Assembly: GCA_012271125.1 (NCBI GenBank)
Contig: JAAXHB010000028.1
Span: forward strand, 1-32,141
Length of the DNA: 32,141 bases
Direction of reading: 5' to 3'
DNA from: Actinomycetota bacterium
Lineage (GTDB): Bacteria; Actinomycetota; Acidimicrobiia; Acidimicrobiales; Aldehydirespiratoraceae
Both the position numbers and the translations under genes were made by a program. Positions 15,115 to 22,383 of the stretch are shown here, one piece after another. Positions within the stretch are counted from its first letter, which is position 1. Every line of letters begins with the position of its first letter. The notes beneath the pieces are model-generated. The model had not been told where the DNA came from. It was given only the letters and a program-made list of their open reading frames with translations, and did no database searches.

Positions 15115-15855
15115 ATGTGTGGCAGATACGTCAGCTCAACCCCACCAGCTGAGCTAGCCGAACACTTCAACGCCCTCGCCGCACCTGGAATAGTCGACAA
15201 GAGCTCTGCCAAGTTCAACCCCAACTTCAATGCCGCCCCCACCCAAAGCGTTTTCGCCATTTACGAACCCGCAACTAAAAACTCTGGCAAAGATGCCAAA
15301 GACTCAGAACTTGCCGGAAAACGCCTCCTAGACAAGTTCCACTGGGGTCTCATTCCCTTCTGGGCTAAAGACCCAAAAATCGGCAACCGCATGATCAACG
15401 CCCGCGCCGAAACCATCACCGAAAAGAACTCCTACCGAGTGCCGCGAAGTCGCCGCCGTTGCATAATCACCGCCGACGGCTTCTACGAGTGGTTTAAACC
15501 CGCAGACGCGAAAAATAAGACCCCTATGTACATCACCCGCACCGATGGCGAACTCTTTGCCTTCGCCGGCCTCTGGGAAACCTGGCGCCCCGATCCTGAT
15601 CAACCCACTATTCAATCTTGCACAATTATCACCTGCGAAGCCAACGACAAGATGGCAGAAATCCATCACCGCATGCCGGTGATCCTGCCATCCACACTCT
15701 GGGACGCTTGGCTCGACACCGAAAACACCGACTCCGCAGCAGCAGCCGACATGCTCATCCCAGCCCCATCAGGACTAATTCAATTCCACCCCGTATCCAC
15801 CGACGTCAACAACATCCGCAACAACTTCGCCGAACTAATCACCCAAGCCGACTGA
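15115..15855 (+). CDS. SRAP (HMCES/YedK-like) abasic-site DNA-protein crosslinking protein
   Basis: The 246-residue product starts Met-Cys-Gly-Arg-Tyr-Val. Cys2 becomes the N-terminal nucleophile that forms a thiazolidine crosslink with abasic sites in single-stranded DNA. Other family landmarks are present: Phe-His-Trp-Gly-Leu-Ile-Pro-Phe-Trp-Ala, Asn-Ala-Arg-Ala-Glu-Thr, Cys-Ile-Ile-Thr-Ala-Asp-Gly-Phe-Tyr-Glu-Trp, and His-His-Arg-Met-Pro-Val. The length is typical. The start is fixed by the need for Cys at position 2. It protects replication forks from abasic-site damage. It stands alone between the flavoprotein and the convergent HIT gene. Confidence 0.93.
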   Translation: MCGRYVSSTPPAELAEHFNALAAPGIVDKSSAKFNPNFNAAPTQSVFAIYEPATKNSGKDAKDSELAGKRLLDKFHWGLIPFWAKDPKIGNRMINARAETITEKNSYRVPRSRRRCIITADGFYEWFKPADAKNKTPMYITRTDGELFAFAGLWETWRPDPDQPTIQSCTIITCEANDKMAEIHHRMPVILPSTLWDAWLDTENTDSAAAADMLIPAPSGLIQFHPVSTDVNNIRNNFAELITQAD

Positions 15856-15860
15856 GCCCC

Positions 15861-15895
15861 TAAGACTTCCCCCTAAGACTTCCCCCTAAGATTTC
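15861..15895. repeat. 13-bp tandem repeat between SRAP and HIT genes
   Basis: TAAGACTTCCCCC is repeated about 2.7 times (15861, 15874, 15887). The last unit contains the stop codon of the HIT gene. The period is not a multiple of three, as expected outside coding sequence. Confidence 0.85.
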
Positions 15896-16284
15896 ATTGC
15901 TTCTGACAGCTGTGCCGCTAACGCATCTAAATCGTCGCCATCTGGCTCGGTATCAGCTTGGGCAAAATCCAAATGCTCCATATGATCAATCGGCACTACA
16001 TGCAAATGCGTATGCGGCACCTCAAATCCGGCGATCATCAAGCCCACCCGTGTCGGTGCCAGCAACTTCATCTGTGCTTGCGCCACCCGCTGCGCCACGC
16101 CCATAAGGTGCGCCGCCAAATCAGTCTCAAGGTCAGTCCAATGATCCACCTCAGCTCGAGGCACCACCAGCACATGACCTCGATTCAGCGGCCGCACATC
16201 TATAAAGGCAACACAGTGCTCGTCTGTCCAAACAAACCGAGCTGGTATTTCACCATCGATGATCTTGGTAAAGATTGACGCCAT
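15886..16284 (-). CDS. HIT-family nucleotide hydrolase/transferase
   Basis: The 132-residue product begins Met-Ala-Ser-Ile-Phe-Thr-Lys-Ile-Ile-Asp-Gly-Glu-Ile-Pro-Ala, typical of the bacterial Hint-like branch. It has Asn-Arg-Gly-His-Val-Leu-Val-Val-Pro and the histidine triad His-Thr-His-Leu-His-Val-Val-Pro (about 94-101). HIT proteins hydrolyse adenosine phosphoramidates or dinucleoside polyphosphates; the exact substrate is not predictable. Its ATG shares the palindrome CCATGG (16281-16286) with the start of the divergent phosphatidyltransferase gene. Confidence 0.92.
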   Translation of the reverse strand: MASIFTKIIDGEIPARFVWTDEHCVAFIDVRPLNRGHVLVVPRAEVDHWTDLETDLAAHLMGVAQRVAQAQMKLLAPTRVGLMIAGFEVPHTHLHVVPIDHMEHLDFAQADTEPDGDDLDALAAQLSEAMKS

Positions 16285-16927
16285 GGGAGCAGACTACGCC
16301 AACCCTCAACCCACCCCTAATTCCGTCGACCCCTCACCCCCGTCCGACTTCGGGCGCATCTTCACCTTCCCCAACTTCATCTCCATTGCCCGCCTCGCCA
16401 GCATCGCCGTGTTCATATGGCTCCTGTTCGACGTCGGCGACCGTTGGACAGCCGCCCTGCTATGGGGTGCCCTCGGTGCCACCGACTGGGTCGACGGCTG
16501 GTGGGCACGCCGTTTCAACTCCGTCAGCGAACTCGGCAAAATCCTCGACCCAGTCTCAGACCGAGTCGTCCTCATCGTCGCCGTCTTCGCAGTCGGCATC
16601 GACGGCTCTGTCCCATGGTGGCTCGTGATCGCAACCCTCGCCCGCGAAGTCTCAATGTCAATTATCATCCCAATCCTCAACGCCATGGGCGTCCCCCGAC
16701 TGAATGTCACCTGGTGGGGCAAATGCGCCACCTTCGGCCTCTACTTCGCTTTCCCGTTACTGCTCGCCGGTGCCGCCGACCCTGCCCACCTCAACGCCTC
16801 TATCGCTGAGGCAATGCGCATCGCCGGCTGGGTATGTGCCGCACCCTCGCTCATCTTCAGCTATGCCTCAGCCATCCAATACCTAAACATAGGCATCGCC
16901 ACCTTGCGCCAAGCCCGCTCCACCTGA
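16283..16927 (+). CDS. pgsA: CDP-alcohol phosphatidyltransferase, probable phosphatidylglycerophosphate synthase
   Basis: The product is about 214 residues from ATG 16283. It has the CDP-alcohol phosphatidyltransferase signature, Asp-x2-Asp-Gly-x2-Ala-Arg-x8-Gly-x3-Asp-x3-Asp, seen in full from Asp-Trp-Val-Asp-Gly to Asp-Pro-Val-Ser-Asp. The N-terminal Phe-Pro-Asn-Phe-Ile-Ser-Ile-Ala-Arg opening and about six hydrophobic segments fit PgsA, which makes phosphatidylglycerol phosphate at the membrane. Cardiolipin or inositol-phosphate synthases share the motif, so the exact product is less certain. The frame extends to ATG 16259, inside the HIT gene; ATG 16283 is preferred and still overlaps the HIT start codon. 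Confidence 0.82.
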   Translation: MGADYANPQPTPNSVDPSPPSDFGRIFTFPNFISIARLASIAVFIWLLFDVGDRWTAALLWGALGATDWVDGWWARRFNSVSELGKILDPVSDRVVLIVAVFAVGIDGSVPWWLVIATLAREVSMSIIIPILNAMGVPRLNVTWWGKCATFGLYFAFPLLLAGAADPAHLNASIAEAMRIAGWVCAAPSLIFSYASAIQYLNIGIATLRQARST

Positions 16928-16947
16928 ACCTAAACCTGCCTCAAACA

Positions 16948-16982
16948 ATCCACCTAAACCTGCACCCAACTATCCACCTAAA
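16948..16982. repeat. Low-complexity intergenic repeat upstream of gcvH
   Basis: ATCCACCTAAA recurs at 16948 and 16972 within a run of CCACCTAAACCTGC-like sequence (about 16921-16995), period 24. It fills most of the 107-base gap between pgsA and gcvH. No function seen. Confidence 0.6.
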
Positions 16983-17034
16983 TCTCCACTCTCCGACTTC
17001 TCCAAAACACGCTCTCTCAGGTAACTTTTGCCAT

Positions 17035-17418
17035 ATGGACGTTCCAGAAAATCTCCGTTACTCAAAAGACCATGAATGGGCTCTCCTCGAAGGTGACATG
17101 GTCAAGATCGGCATCACTGACTTCGCCCAAGACGCACTTGGCGACGTCGTCTATGTCGATCTCCCCAACGTCGACGACAACGTCTCCCAAAATGAAGTCT
17201 TCGGCGAAGTCGAATCCACCAAATCTGTCTCTGAGCTCTACTCACCGGTCAGCGGCACCGTCGCCGAAATCAACGAAGATCTCCTCAGCTCCCCGCAACG
17301 TCTCAACGAAGACCCATACGGCGACGGCTGGATTTGCGTCGTCAAAACCTCAGACGCCGCCGAACTCGACAACCTCCTAGACGCCGATGGCTACCGCGCC
17401 CTCACCGAAGATAGCTAG
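17035..17418 (+). CDS. gcvH: Glycine cleavage system H protein
   Basis: The 127-residue product starts Met-Asp-Val-Pro-Glu-Asn-Leu-Arg-Tyr-Ser-Lys-Asp-His-Glu-Trp, the GcvH N-terminus. The lipoylated lysine sits in Val-Glu-Ser-Thr-Lys-Ser-Val-Ser-Glu-Leu-Tyr-Ser-Pro (Lys at about 63). The family motif Asn-Glu-Asp-Pro-Tyr-Gly-Asp-Gly-Trp is present. GcvH shuttles the aminomethyl group between GcvP, GcvT and the dihydrolipoamide dehydrogenase. The open frame extends to 16834, but that part overlaps pgsA and is low-complexity. The stop overlaps the start of the FHA gene by one base. Confidence 0.96.
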   Translation: MDVPENLRYSKDHEWALLEGDMVKIGITDFAQDALGDVVYVDLPNVDDNVSQNEVFGEVESTKSVSELYSPVSGTVAEINEDLLSSPQRLNEDPYGDGWICVVKTSDAAELDNLLDADGYRALTEDS

Positions 17419-17819
17419 TGAGTGAACCAACCGTCCCGCATCAACTCTCCGACGACGACGCCTCATCGGGCCCAAATCAATCAGGCACAGTTGTCGTCGA
17501 CCGCTCCGCCTTTAGCCGCAGCGACGGACTCTTCGTCATTAACCAGGGACCCAAAGCAGGTGCACGCTACGCCCTCGACACCGACCCGGTCACCCTCGGA
17601 CGCCACCCGTCCAACGACATTTTCTTAGATGACATCACCGTTTCGCATCACCATGCCGAGGTCTTCCGAGCCGATGCCACCTTTCGCATCCGTGACCTCA
17701 GCTCACTAAACGGAACTTATGTCAACTCCAAAATCATCGAAGACACTGAACTCGCAGAAGGAGATGAAGTGCAGATAGGCAGATACAAAATGGTTTTCCT
17801 CCATGGAACGGCGGATTAG
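17418..17819 (+). CDS. garA: GarA/OdhI-like FHA-domain protein
   Basis: The 133-residue product has a C-terminal FHA domain with the phosphothreonine-binding residues in Thr-Leu-Gly-Arg-His-Pro-Ser-Asn-Asp-Ile, Val-Ser-His-His-His-Ala-Glu, and Leu-Ser-Ser-Leu-Asn-Gly-Thr-Tyr-Val-Asn. It ends Glu-Val-Gln-Ile-Gly-Arg-Tyr-Lys-Met-Val-Phe-Leu. This matches mycobacterial GarA closely, and the gene sits between gcvH and a MerR gene as there. GarA/OdhI inhibit 2-oxoglutarate dehydrogenase and tune glutamate metabolism. The N-terminal Glu-Thr-Thr-Ser phosphorylation motif of mycobacterial GarA is not found. The start is GTG 17418. Confidence 0.85.
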   Translation: MSEPTVPHQLSDDDASSGPNQSGTVVVDRSAFSRSDGLFVINQGPKAGARYALDTDPVTLGRHPSNDIFLDDITVSHHHAEVFRADATFRIRDLSSLNGTYVNSKIIEDTELAEGDEVQIGRYKMVFLHGTAD

Positions 17820-18974
17820 ATGAACGCAGCAATAATCCAACCCGCTGACTCAAGCCCGCTCAACCGCGGTGCCGTCAGTCAGAGTCAAACCCTGTCCGAT
17901 CCAGTCACCTCTAACCCAATGGAGCCCAAGACAACCGCCGACAACTATCACTCCATCGGCGACGTGTTAACCCTGCTCGGCAGAGAACACCCCGACCTCA
18001 CCGTCTCTAAAATCCGTTTCCTAGAGGCAAAAGGGCTCATCGTTCCGCAGCGCACCCCTTCAGGTCATCGTCGTTTCTTTGACGCCGACGTCGCTCGCCT
18101 GCGCTGGGTTCTCAATCAGCAGCGTGATCGCAGCCTGCCATTGCGTGCCATCCGCAGCGAACTCAAGGATCCGGCACTTGTCGAGTCCTTCGAAACCGGC
18201 GAATACCCCGCCATTCAAGACACCCGAACGGAGCCCGTCTCTATGACAATGGACACAGGGACACTGGACACCGGGACACTGGACACCGGCGAATCCGACG
18301 CTGTCGGATTTTTTGATCCCGACGAACCCACAATGCCCGACACGTCAACCGTCTCCGAGGAACCGACTATCGATCCCACCCCACTCAGCGAAGGCGATAC
18401 TAAAAGCATGGACACCGACGAGCTTGAAGAAACCACATTTGAAGAGACCCCATTTGAAGAGACTGTTGCCGAAGTAGCTGAGCAACCTGAAATAGTCCCT
18501 GAAATAGTCCCTGAAATAGTCGAGGAAGTTGCTGAAGAAGTGATAGAGGAAGTTGTAGAGGATGTGGTTGAGGAAGAAGAGATAGAACCGGAACCGGCAA
18601 CTATCGAAGGCTCGGTCAGTCTCAACCTTGAGGAACTTGCCAGCATCACCGGCACCGAGTCCCATGAGCTCAAGGAGCTAATCCGCATGGGCCTGCTTGC
18701 CCCAATGAGCAACGATGCAACCTTTGACCACCGAGCAGTCCTCATGGTTCAAATCATCCAGCGTTTCACCGAACTAGGCGTCGAACCGCGAGTGCTACGC
18801 ATGTACAAGGTCGCAACCGACCGTGAAATCGGCATGTATGAGCAGCTCTTGGCGTCACAAGTTGCCCGAGGCGACTCAGCCACCGTGCGTTCGCAACTTT
18901 CAGAGCTAGTAAACCTCTCCGAACAGCTTCGCCGCGGCTTGTTGCAGCATCATTTCTCCCCACACCTGGATTAA
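17820..18974 (+). CDS. ftsR: MerR-family regulator, FtsR-like, with long acidic repeat linker
   Basis: The 384-residue product has a MerR winged helix at about 42-110 (Tyr-His-Ser-Ile-Gly-Asp-Val-Leu...Ile-Arg-Phe-Leu-Glu-Ala-Lys-Gly-Leu-Ile-x-Pro, Thr-Pro-Ser-Gly-His-Arg-Arg-Phe). A conserved C-terminal effector/dimer region runs from about 265, with Gly-Met-Arg-type helices. Gene order (gcvH-FHA-MerR-DUF151-MerR) and the Glu-His-Pro-Asp-Leu-Thr-Val-Ser-Lys segment match mycobacterial Rv1828 and corynebacterial FtsR, which affects ftsZ expression. Between the two domains are about 140 unusual acidic residues rich in Glu, Val and Thr, made partly of tandem repeats. The gene begins right after the FHA stop codon. 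Met36 could be an alternative start. Confidence 0.8.
   Translation: MNAAIIQPADSSPLNRGAVSQSQTLSDPVTSNPMEPKTTADNYHSIGDVLTLLGREHPDLTVSKIRFLEAKGLIVPQRTPSGHRRFFDADVARLRWVLNQQRDRSLPLRAIRSELKDPALVESFETGEYPAIQDTRTEPVSMTMDTGTLDTGTLDTGESDAVGFFDPDEPTMPDTSTVSEEPTIDPTPLSEGDTKSMDTDELEETTFEETPFEETVAEVAEQPEIVPEIVPEIVEEVAEEVIEEVVEDVVEEEEIEPEPATIEGSVSLNLEELASITGTESHELKELIRMGLLAPMSNDATFDHRAVLMVQIIQRFTELGVEPRVLRMYKVATDREIGMYEQLLASQVARGDSATVRSQLSELVNLSEQLRRGLLQHHFSPHLD
18251..18295 (+). repeat. 15-bp tandem repeat in the merR linker
   Basis: Units of the type GGACACCGGGACACT occur at 18251, 18266 and (partly) 18281, encoding Asp-Thr-Gly-Thr-Leu repeats. Confidence 0.88.
18436..18465 (+). repeat. 15-bp x2 tandem repeat in the merR linker
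   Basis: CATTTGAAGAGAC plus two bases occurs twice, encoding Phe-Glu-Glu-Thr-Pro and a near copy. Confidence 0.85.
18486..18521 (+). repeat. 12-bp x3 perfect tandem repeat in the merR linker
   Basis: CCTGAAATAGTC occurs three times without a mismatch, encoding Pro-Glu-Ile-Val repeats that run into a Glu/Val-rich stretch. Confidence 0.92.
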
Positions 18975-19002
18975 CGCTTCACAACCGATTAATTCACCCA
19001 CC

Positions 19003-19497
19003 ATGATTGAAATGGAAATAGTCGGCGTGCGCGTCGAAATGCACTCCAACGCACCCATCGTTTTGCTTCGAGAAAAGACCCCATCTGCTCGCTTGCTCCC
19101 CATTTTTGTCGGCATGTCTGAGGCAACCGCGATAGCGCTTTGCCTCGAGGGAAAACAACCCCCACGTCCCATGACTCACGACCTCATGATCCAAGTCCTT
19201 GGCGAACTAACCGCCGACCTTGAACGCATCGTTGTCACCGAACTTCGAGACAAGACCTTCTTCGCCGAAATCCACCTCAACTCATCGGCGGGCACCTCTG
19301 TCATCTCCAGCCGACCGTCCGATGCCATCGCTCTCGCGGTGCGCTCCGGTGCTGCCATCTTCGTAAATGAAGATGTCGTCGGCATAGCTGGCTACGCGGG
19401 CACCAGAGGAGATCAGCAGCTCGACTCTGAAGAAGTCGTAGAACAATTCAAAGAGTTCATCGACTCCGTCTCACCCGAGGACTTTGCCCAGAGTTAA
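19003..19497 (+). CDS. Bifunctional nuclease (DUF151) family protein
   Basis: The 164-residue product matches DUF151: Met-Glu-Ile-Val-Gly-Val-Arg-Val at the start, Leu-Leu-Pro-Ile-Phe-Val-Gly-Met-Ser-Glu-Ala-Thr-Ala-Ile, Arg-Pro-Met-Thr-His-Asp-Leu, and Ser-Ser-Arg-Pro-Ser-Asp-Ala-Ile-Ala-Leu-Ala-Val-Arg. Plant members have been reported with RNase and DNase activity; the bacterial role is not established. It lies between the two MerR genes, as in mycobacteria, 28 bases after the first. Confidence 0.9.
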   Translation: MIEMEIVGVRVEMHSNAPIVLLREKTPSARLLPIFVGMSEATAIALCLEGKQPPRPMTHDLMIQVLGELTADLERIVVTELRDKTFFAEIHLNSSAGTSVISSRPSDAIALAVRSGAAIFVNEDVVGIAGYAGTRGDQQLDSEEVVEQFKEFIDSVSPEDFAQS

Positions 19498-19565
19498 TTA
19501 AGCACAGAGCTAAACCAATTCACACGCTGGTAGTTTCCCCTATGAAATTTGTTTGGGAAATTGTT

Positions 19566-19585
19566 TACCCTCACAGGTGACATTC
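19566..19585 (+). promoter_or_regulatory. Candidate MerR operator/promoter upstream of the second merR gene
   Basis: TACCCTCACAGGTGACATTC lies 26 bases before the ATG, preceded by TTGTTT and by TTTCCC...GGGAAA inverted arms at 19534-19539 and 19555-19560. The CCCTCAC half resembles, from memory, sites bound by actinobacterial MerR proteins. A partial dyad TCAC-AG-GTGA is visible. Autoregulation is inference. Confidence 0.35.
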
Positions 19586-19610
19586 CCACGGCCTCATAAA
19601 GGAGACTCCA

Positions 19611-20159
19611 ATGGCTATAAAGAAAACACCAGCTAAGAAAATCACTTCTAAAACTCCTCCAAAGGTCGACCGAAGTCACGGCTACAACAGCATGTGCGCA
19701 TTTGAGCTCGCCAACATCACCTACCGTCAGCTCGACCACTGGGATCGCATCGATTTCGTCAAGCCCTCCCTTGAAGAGGCAATCGGCAGTGGCAGCCGAC
19801 GTCTTTACAGCTACGGCGACATCGTCAAGCTGCGTGCCATCAAGGAACTCCGCGACGCCGGTCTGAGCGTCAAGAGCATCCAGATCGTCATGGACAATCT
19901 CAAGACCGAATTCAACGCCGACCTTGCCACATCCAACCTCGTCATCGACGGCAAAACCCCAATCTTGGCAACCGACGACGAGCTAGTCGATCTCATCAGA
20001 GGCGGCCAACGAGTCCTCAACGTGTTGCCGATGGCACCGGTGCAACAAGAGGTCGACGCCAAGATCATCCAGCTCTTCCCTGAGCACAAGCTCTCCGAAA
20101 AGCCAGCCAATAAGACATCTGTCAAACCTGTTGCCAAAGCCGCGGCTCAGAAGGCATAA
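19611..20159 (+). CDS. MerR-family transcriptional regulator (Rv1830-like)
   Basis: The 182-residue product has a basic N-terminal tail (Lys-Lys-Thr-Pro-Ala-Lys-Lys), then a MerR helix-turn-helix at about 28-95: Leu-Ala-Asn-Ile-Thr-Tyr-Arg-Gln-Leu-Asp-His-Trp-Asp-Arg, Gly-Ser-Gly-Ser-Arg-Arg-Leu-Tyr-Ser-Tyr-Gly-Asp-Ile-Val-Lys-Leu. A short C-terminal dimer/effector region follows, then another Lys/Ala-rich tail. It sits second in the MerR-DUF151-MerR block known from mycobacteria. AAAGGAG at 19598-19604 is a clear Shine-Dalgarno. A 113-base gap with a candidate promoter precedes it, so it may start its own transcript with gcvT. Confidence 0.88.
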   Translation: MAIKKTPAKKITSKTPPKVDRSHGYNSMCAFELANITYRQLDHWDRIDFVKPSLEEAIGSGSRRLYSYGDIVKLRAIKELRDAGLSVKSIQIVMDNLKTEFNADLATSNLVIDGKTPILATDDELVDLIRGGQRVLNVLPMAPVQQEVDAKIIQLFPEHKLSEKPANKTSVKPVAKAAAQKA

Positions 20160-20172
20160 CCCGCGCTCACCT

Positions 20173-21267
20173 ATGGCAAATAAGCAATCGCCGCTTCATG
20201 ATGTCCATGTAGCTGCCGATGCCAAGCTGGTCGACTTCGGCGGCTGGGACATGCCTGTCGCTTATCCCTCCGGCACGGTTGCTGAGCACATGGCATGCCG
20301 CAACGACGCCGCCATCTTTGACGTCTCACACCTCGGCACGGTTCGAGTCACCGGCGCAGGCGCTCACGACGCCCTCCAATGGTCGCTTTCCAATGACCTG
20401 AACCGCATCGCTGCCGGTGCCGCCCAGTACACACATCTCTTAGATGCCGACGATGCCTCGGTCACCGACGACATCATCGTCTGGTGGCTCAGCGACGACA
20501 ACAGTGACGACAACAATGGCGGCATCTACGACGTCATCCCCAACGCCTCTAACACCGACCGAGTCACCTCAGTCCTGAAACAAGCCGCCGACAACATCAG
20601 CGTCGAAGATGTCACTTCAACTCGTGCCCTGCTCGCCATCCAAGGCCCTAACGCTCGCTCCAAACTCGCCGAAGTGTCACCTGAAGCCGCCGCTGTTGGC
20701 AGGTTCAAGGTCGCCGAAGTTGCCATCAACGGCGTAGACACCATCGTCGCCGGCACGGGCTACACCGGCGAAGACGGCGTCGAAATCGCCATCCCCGTTG
20801 ACGCCGGCGAATTAATTTGGAACGCTCTGGTCACCGCAGGCGTCACCCCCGCCGGTCTCGGTGCCCGTGACACTTTGCGACTTGAAGCAGGCCTGCCTCT
20901 TCACGGTCACGAGCTCGGCCCCGGCATTACCCCGCTTCAAGCCGGTCTTTCCTGGGTTGCCCGCTTCGACAAGGGCGATTTCCGCGGCAAAGCTCCCCTA
21001 GAAGCCGAACAACAAGCCGGCCCTCATCGCATTATGCGAGGTTTGCTATGCGACACGCGACGTCCGCCTCGTGATGGCTGCGAAGTCCTTCGCTCCGACG
21101 AAAGAATCGGCACTGTTACTAGTGGCAACTTTTCACCAGTTCTCGGAGTGGGTATCGCCCTCGCTCTTCTCGATCCTTCAGTAGAGCTTGGCGAAGACGT
21201 CATTATCGACGTTCGCGGCAAGGAAATGCCCGCCAAGGTCGTAAAACCCCGATTTGTAGGTAACTAG
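20173..21267 (+). CDS. gcvT: Glycine cleavage system T protein (aminomethyltransferase)
   Basis: The 364-residue product has the GcvT landmarks: Ser-Pro-Leu-His-Asp-Val-His near the start, Asp-Phe-Gly-Gly-Trp-Asp-Met-Pro-Val, Ala-Ile-Phe-Asp-Val-Ser-His-Leu-Gly, Gly-Tyr-Thr-Gly-Glu-Asp-Gly-Val-Glu, Leu-Gly-Ala-Arg-Asp-Thr-Leu-Arg-Leu-Glu-Ala-Gly-Leu-Pro-Leu-His-Gly-His-Glu-Leu. It transfers the one-carbon unit to tetrahydrofolate and releases ammonia. ATG 20173 matches family length; the frame opens at 20131 inside the merR gene. A 12-bp duplication gives an Asp/Asn-rich insert near residue 110. Its stop shares the CTAG palindrome with the stop of convergent aroC. Confidence 0.95.
   Translation: MANKQSPLHDVHVAADAKLVDFGGWDMPVAYPSGTVAEHMACRNDAAIFDVSHLGTVRVTGAGAHDALQWSLSNDLNRIAAGAAQYTHLLDADDASVTDDIIVWWLSDDNSDDNNGGIYDVIPNASNTDRVTSVLKQAADNISVEDVTSTRALLAIQGPNARSKLAEVSPEAAAVGRFKVAEVAINGVDTIVAGTGYTGEDGVEIAIPVDAGELIWNALVTAGVTPAGLGARDTLRLEAGLPLHGHELGPGITPLQAGLSWVARFDKGDFRGKAPLEAEQQAGPHRIMRGLLCDTRRPPRDGCEVLRSDERIGTVTSGNFSPVLGVGIALALLDPSVELGEDVIIDVRGKEMPAKVVKPRFVGN
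20494..20517 (+). repeat. 12-bp x2 in-frame tandem duplication in gcvT
   Basis: GACGACAACAGT is followed by GACGACAACAAT, giving Asp-Asp-Asn-Ser-Asp-Asp-Asn-Asn in a loop of GcvT. Confidence 0.88.
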
Positions 21268-22367
21268 GGCAACTCCAGCAAAGGTGCCAGCACATCCACG
21301 CTGCGTTGCATCAGCCAATGATCCGCCAAGGTCAACAGCGCCATGGCTTCAACCATCGGCACCGCCCTCGGTAACACACACGGATCATGTCGCCCCTTGG
21401 CTTCCAAGGTCGTCGCTTCACCAGAGCGAGTCACCGTGTCCTGCTCTGATGCAATCGTCGACGTTGGCTTGAACGCCACCCGAAACACAATGTCAGCCCT
21501 ATTGGAAATGCCGCCCTGTATACCCCCTGAGTGATTTGTTCTCACATCGACTCCTGAAACACTGGGCACAAACGGGTCATTGTGTTCGCGTCCGGTCATA
21601 GTCGTTGCCGCAAACCCTGTGCCTATCTCGATCCCCTTAGCCGCCGGCAGCGACATCATCGCCGCCCCTAGCCGAGCATCGAGCTTGTCAAACACCGGCT
21701 CCCCAAGACCAGCCGGCACATTGCGACACACACACTCCACCACACCACCCAAAGAGTCCCCATCACGGCGAGCATCCTCAATCGCCTCAGCAATCCGCTC
21801 AGCTACAGCCACATCCGGGCAGCGAGTCGGACCCGCCTCAACATCATCCAAACTCACAGTCGCCGCATCCACTTCAGCCACATGTTCGTGAACTGATCGC
21901 ACCCAGGCCAGCACCTCTATACCAGCCCCTACCCTCAGCAATTTGCGAGCCACCGCCGCGGCAGCCACTCGTCCGATGGTCTCTCGCGCCGAGGCACGCC
22001 CTCCGCCTGTCCAGTTGCGAAACCCATACTTAGCGTTGTAAGTAAAATCCGCATGCGAAGGCCGATACACGTCCTTTAGATGCTCATAAGCCCCAGGCTT
22101 GGCATCGGTGTTGCGCACCAAAATCCCAATCGGCGTCCCAGTCGTATACCCACCAAACACCCCCGACAAAATTTCTGCAGTATCTGCCTCCTGACGCTGC
22201 GTCACCAGACTGCTTTGCCCAGGCCGTCGCCGATCCAAATCGCTTTGAATATCTGCTTCGCTCAACTCCAACCGAGGCGGACACCCGTCAATCACAACTC
22301 CAACGCCACCACCATGGGATTCCCCAAACGTCGTCGCTCGAAACACCGACCCAAACGTGTTACTCAT
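21264..22367 (-). CDS. aroC: Chorismate synthase
   Basis: The product is 367 residues from ATG 22367. It catalyses the last step of the shikimate pathway, using reduced FMN. Signatures are intact: Thr-Phe-Gly-Glu-Ser-His-Gly-Gly-Gly-Val-Gly near the start, Arg-Arg-Pro-Gly-Gln, Gly-Gly-Gly-Arg-Ala-Ser-Ala-Arg-Glu-Thr-Ile-Gly-Arg-Val-Ala-Ala, and Gly-Arg-His-Asp-Pro-Cys-Val-Leu-Pro-Arg-Ala-Val-Pro. The upstream TTG (22394) overlaps the mycothione reductase gene and is less likely. It follows mtr by 16 bases, probably in one transcript. Confidence 0.96.
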   Translation of the reverse strand: MSNTFGSVFRATTFGESHGGGVGVVIDGCPPRLELSEADIQSDLDRRRPGQSSLVTQRQEADTAEILSGVFGGYTTGTPIGILVRNTDAKPGAYEHLKDVYRPSHADFTYNAKYGFRNWTGGGRASARETIGRVAAAAVARKLLRVGAGIEVLAWVRSVHEHVAEVDAATVSLDDVEAGPTRCPDVAVAERIAEAIEDARRDGDSLGGVVECVCRNVPAGLGEPVFDKLDARLGAAMMSLPAAKGIEIGTGFAATTMTGREHNDPFVPSVSGVDVRTNHSGGIQGGISNRADIVFRVAFKPTSTIASEQDTVTRSGEATTLEAKGRHDPCVLPRAVPMVEAMALLTLADHWLMQRSVDVLAPLLELP

Positions 22368-22383
22368 CACCGCGATCTTAGGA

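Noticed and set aside
20131..20172. Glycine riboswitch upstream of gcvT or gcvP
   Set aside because: The gcvT leader is 13 bases after the merR stop and the gcvP leader is under 80 bases; no paired glycine-aptamer structure fits.
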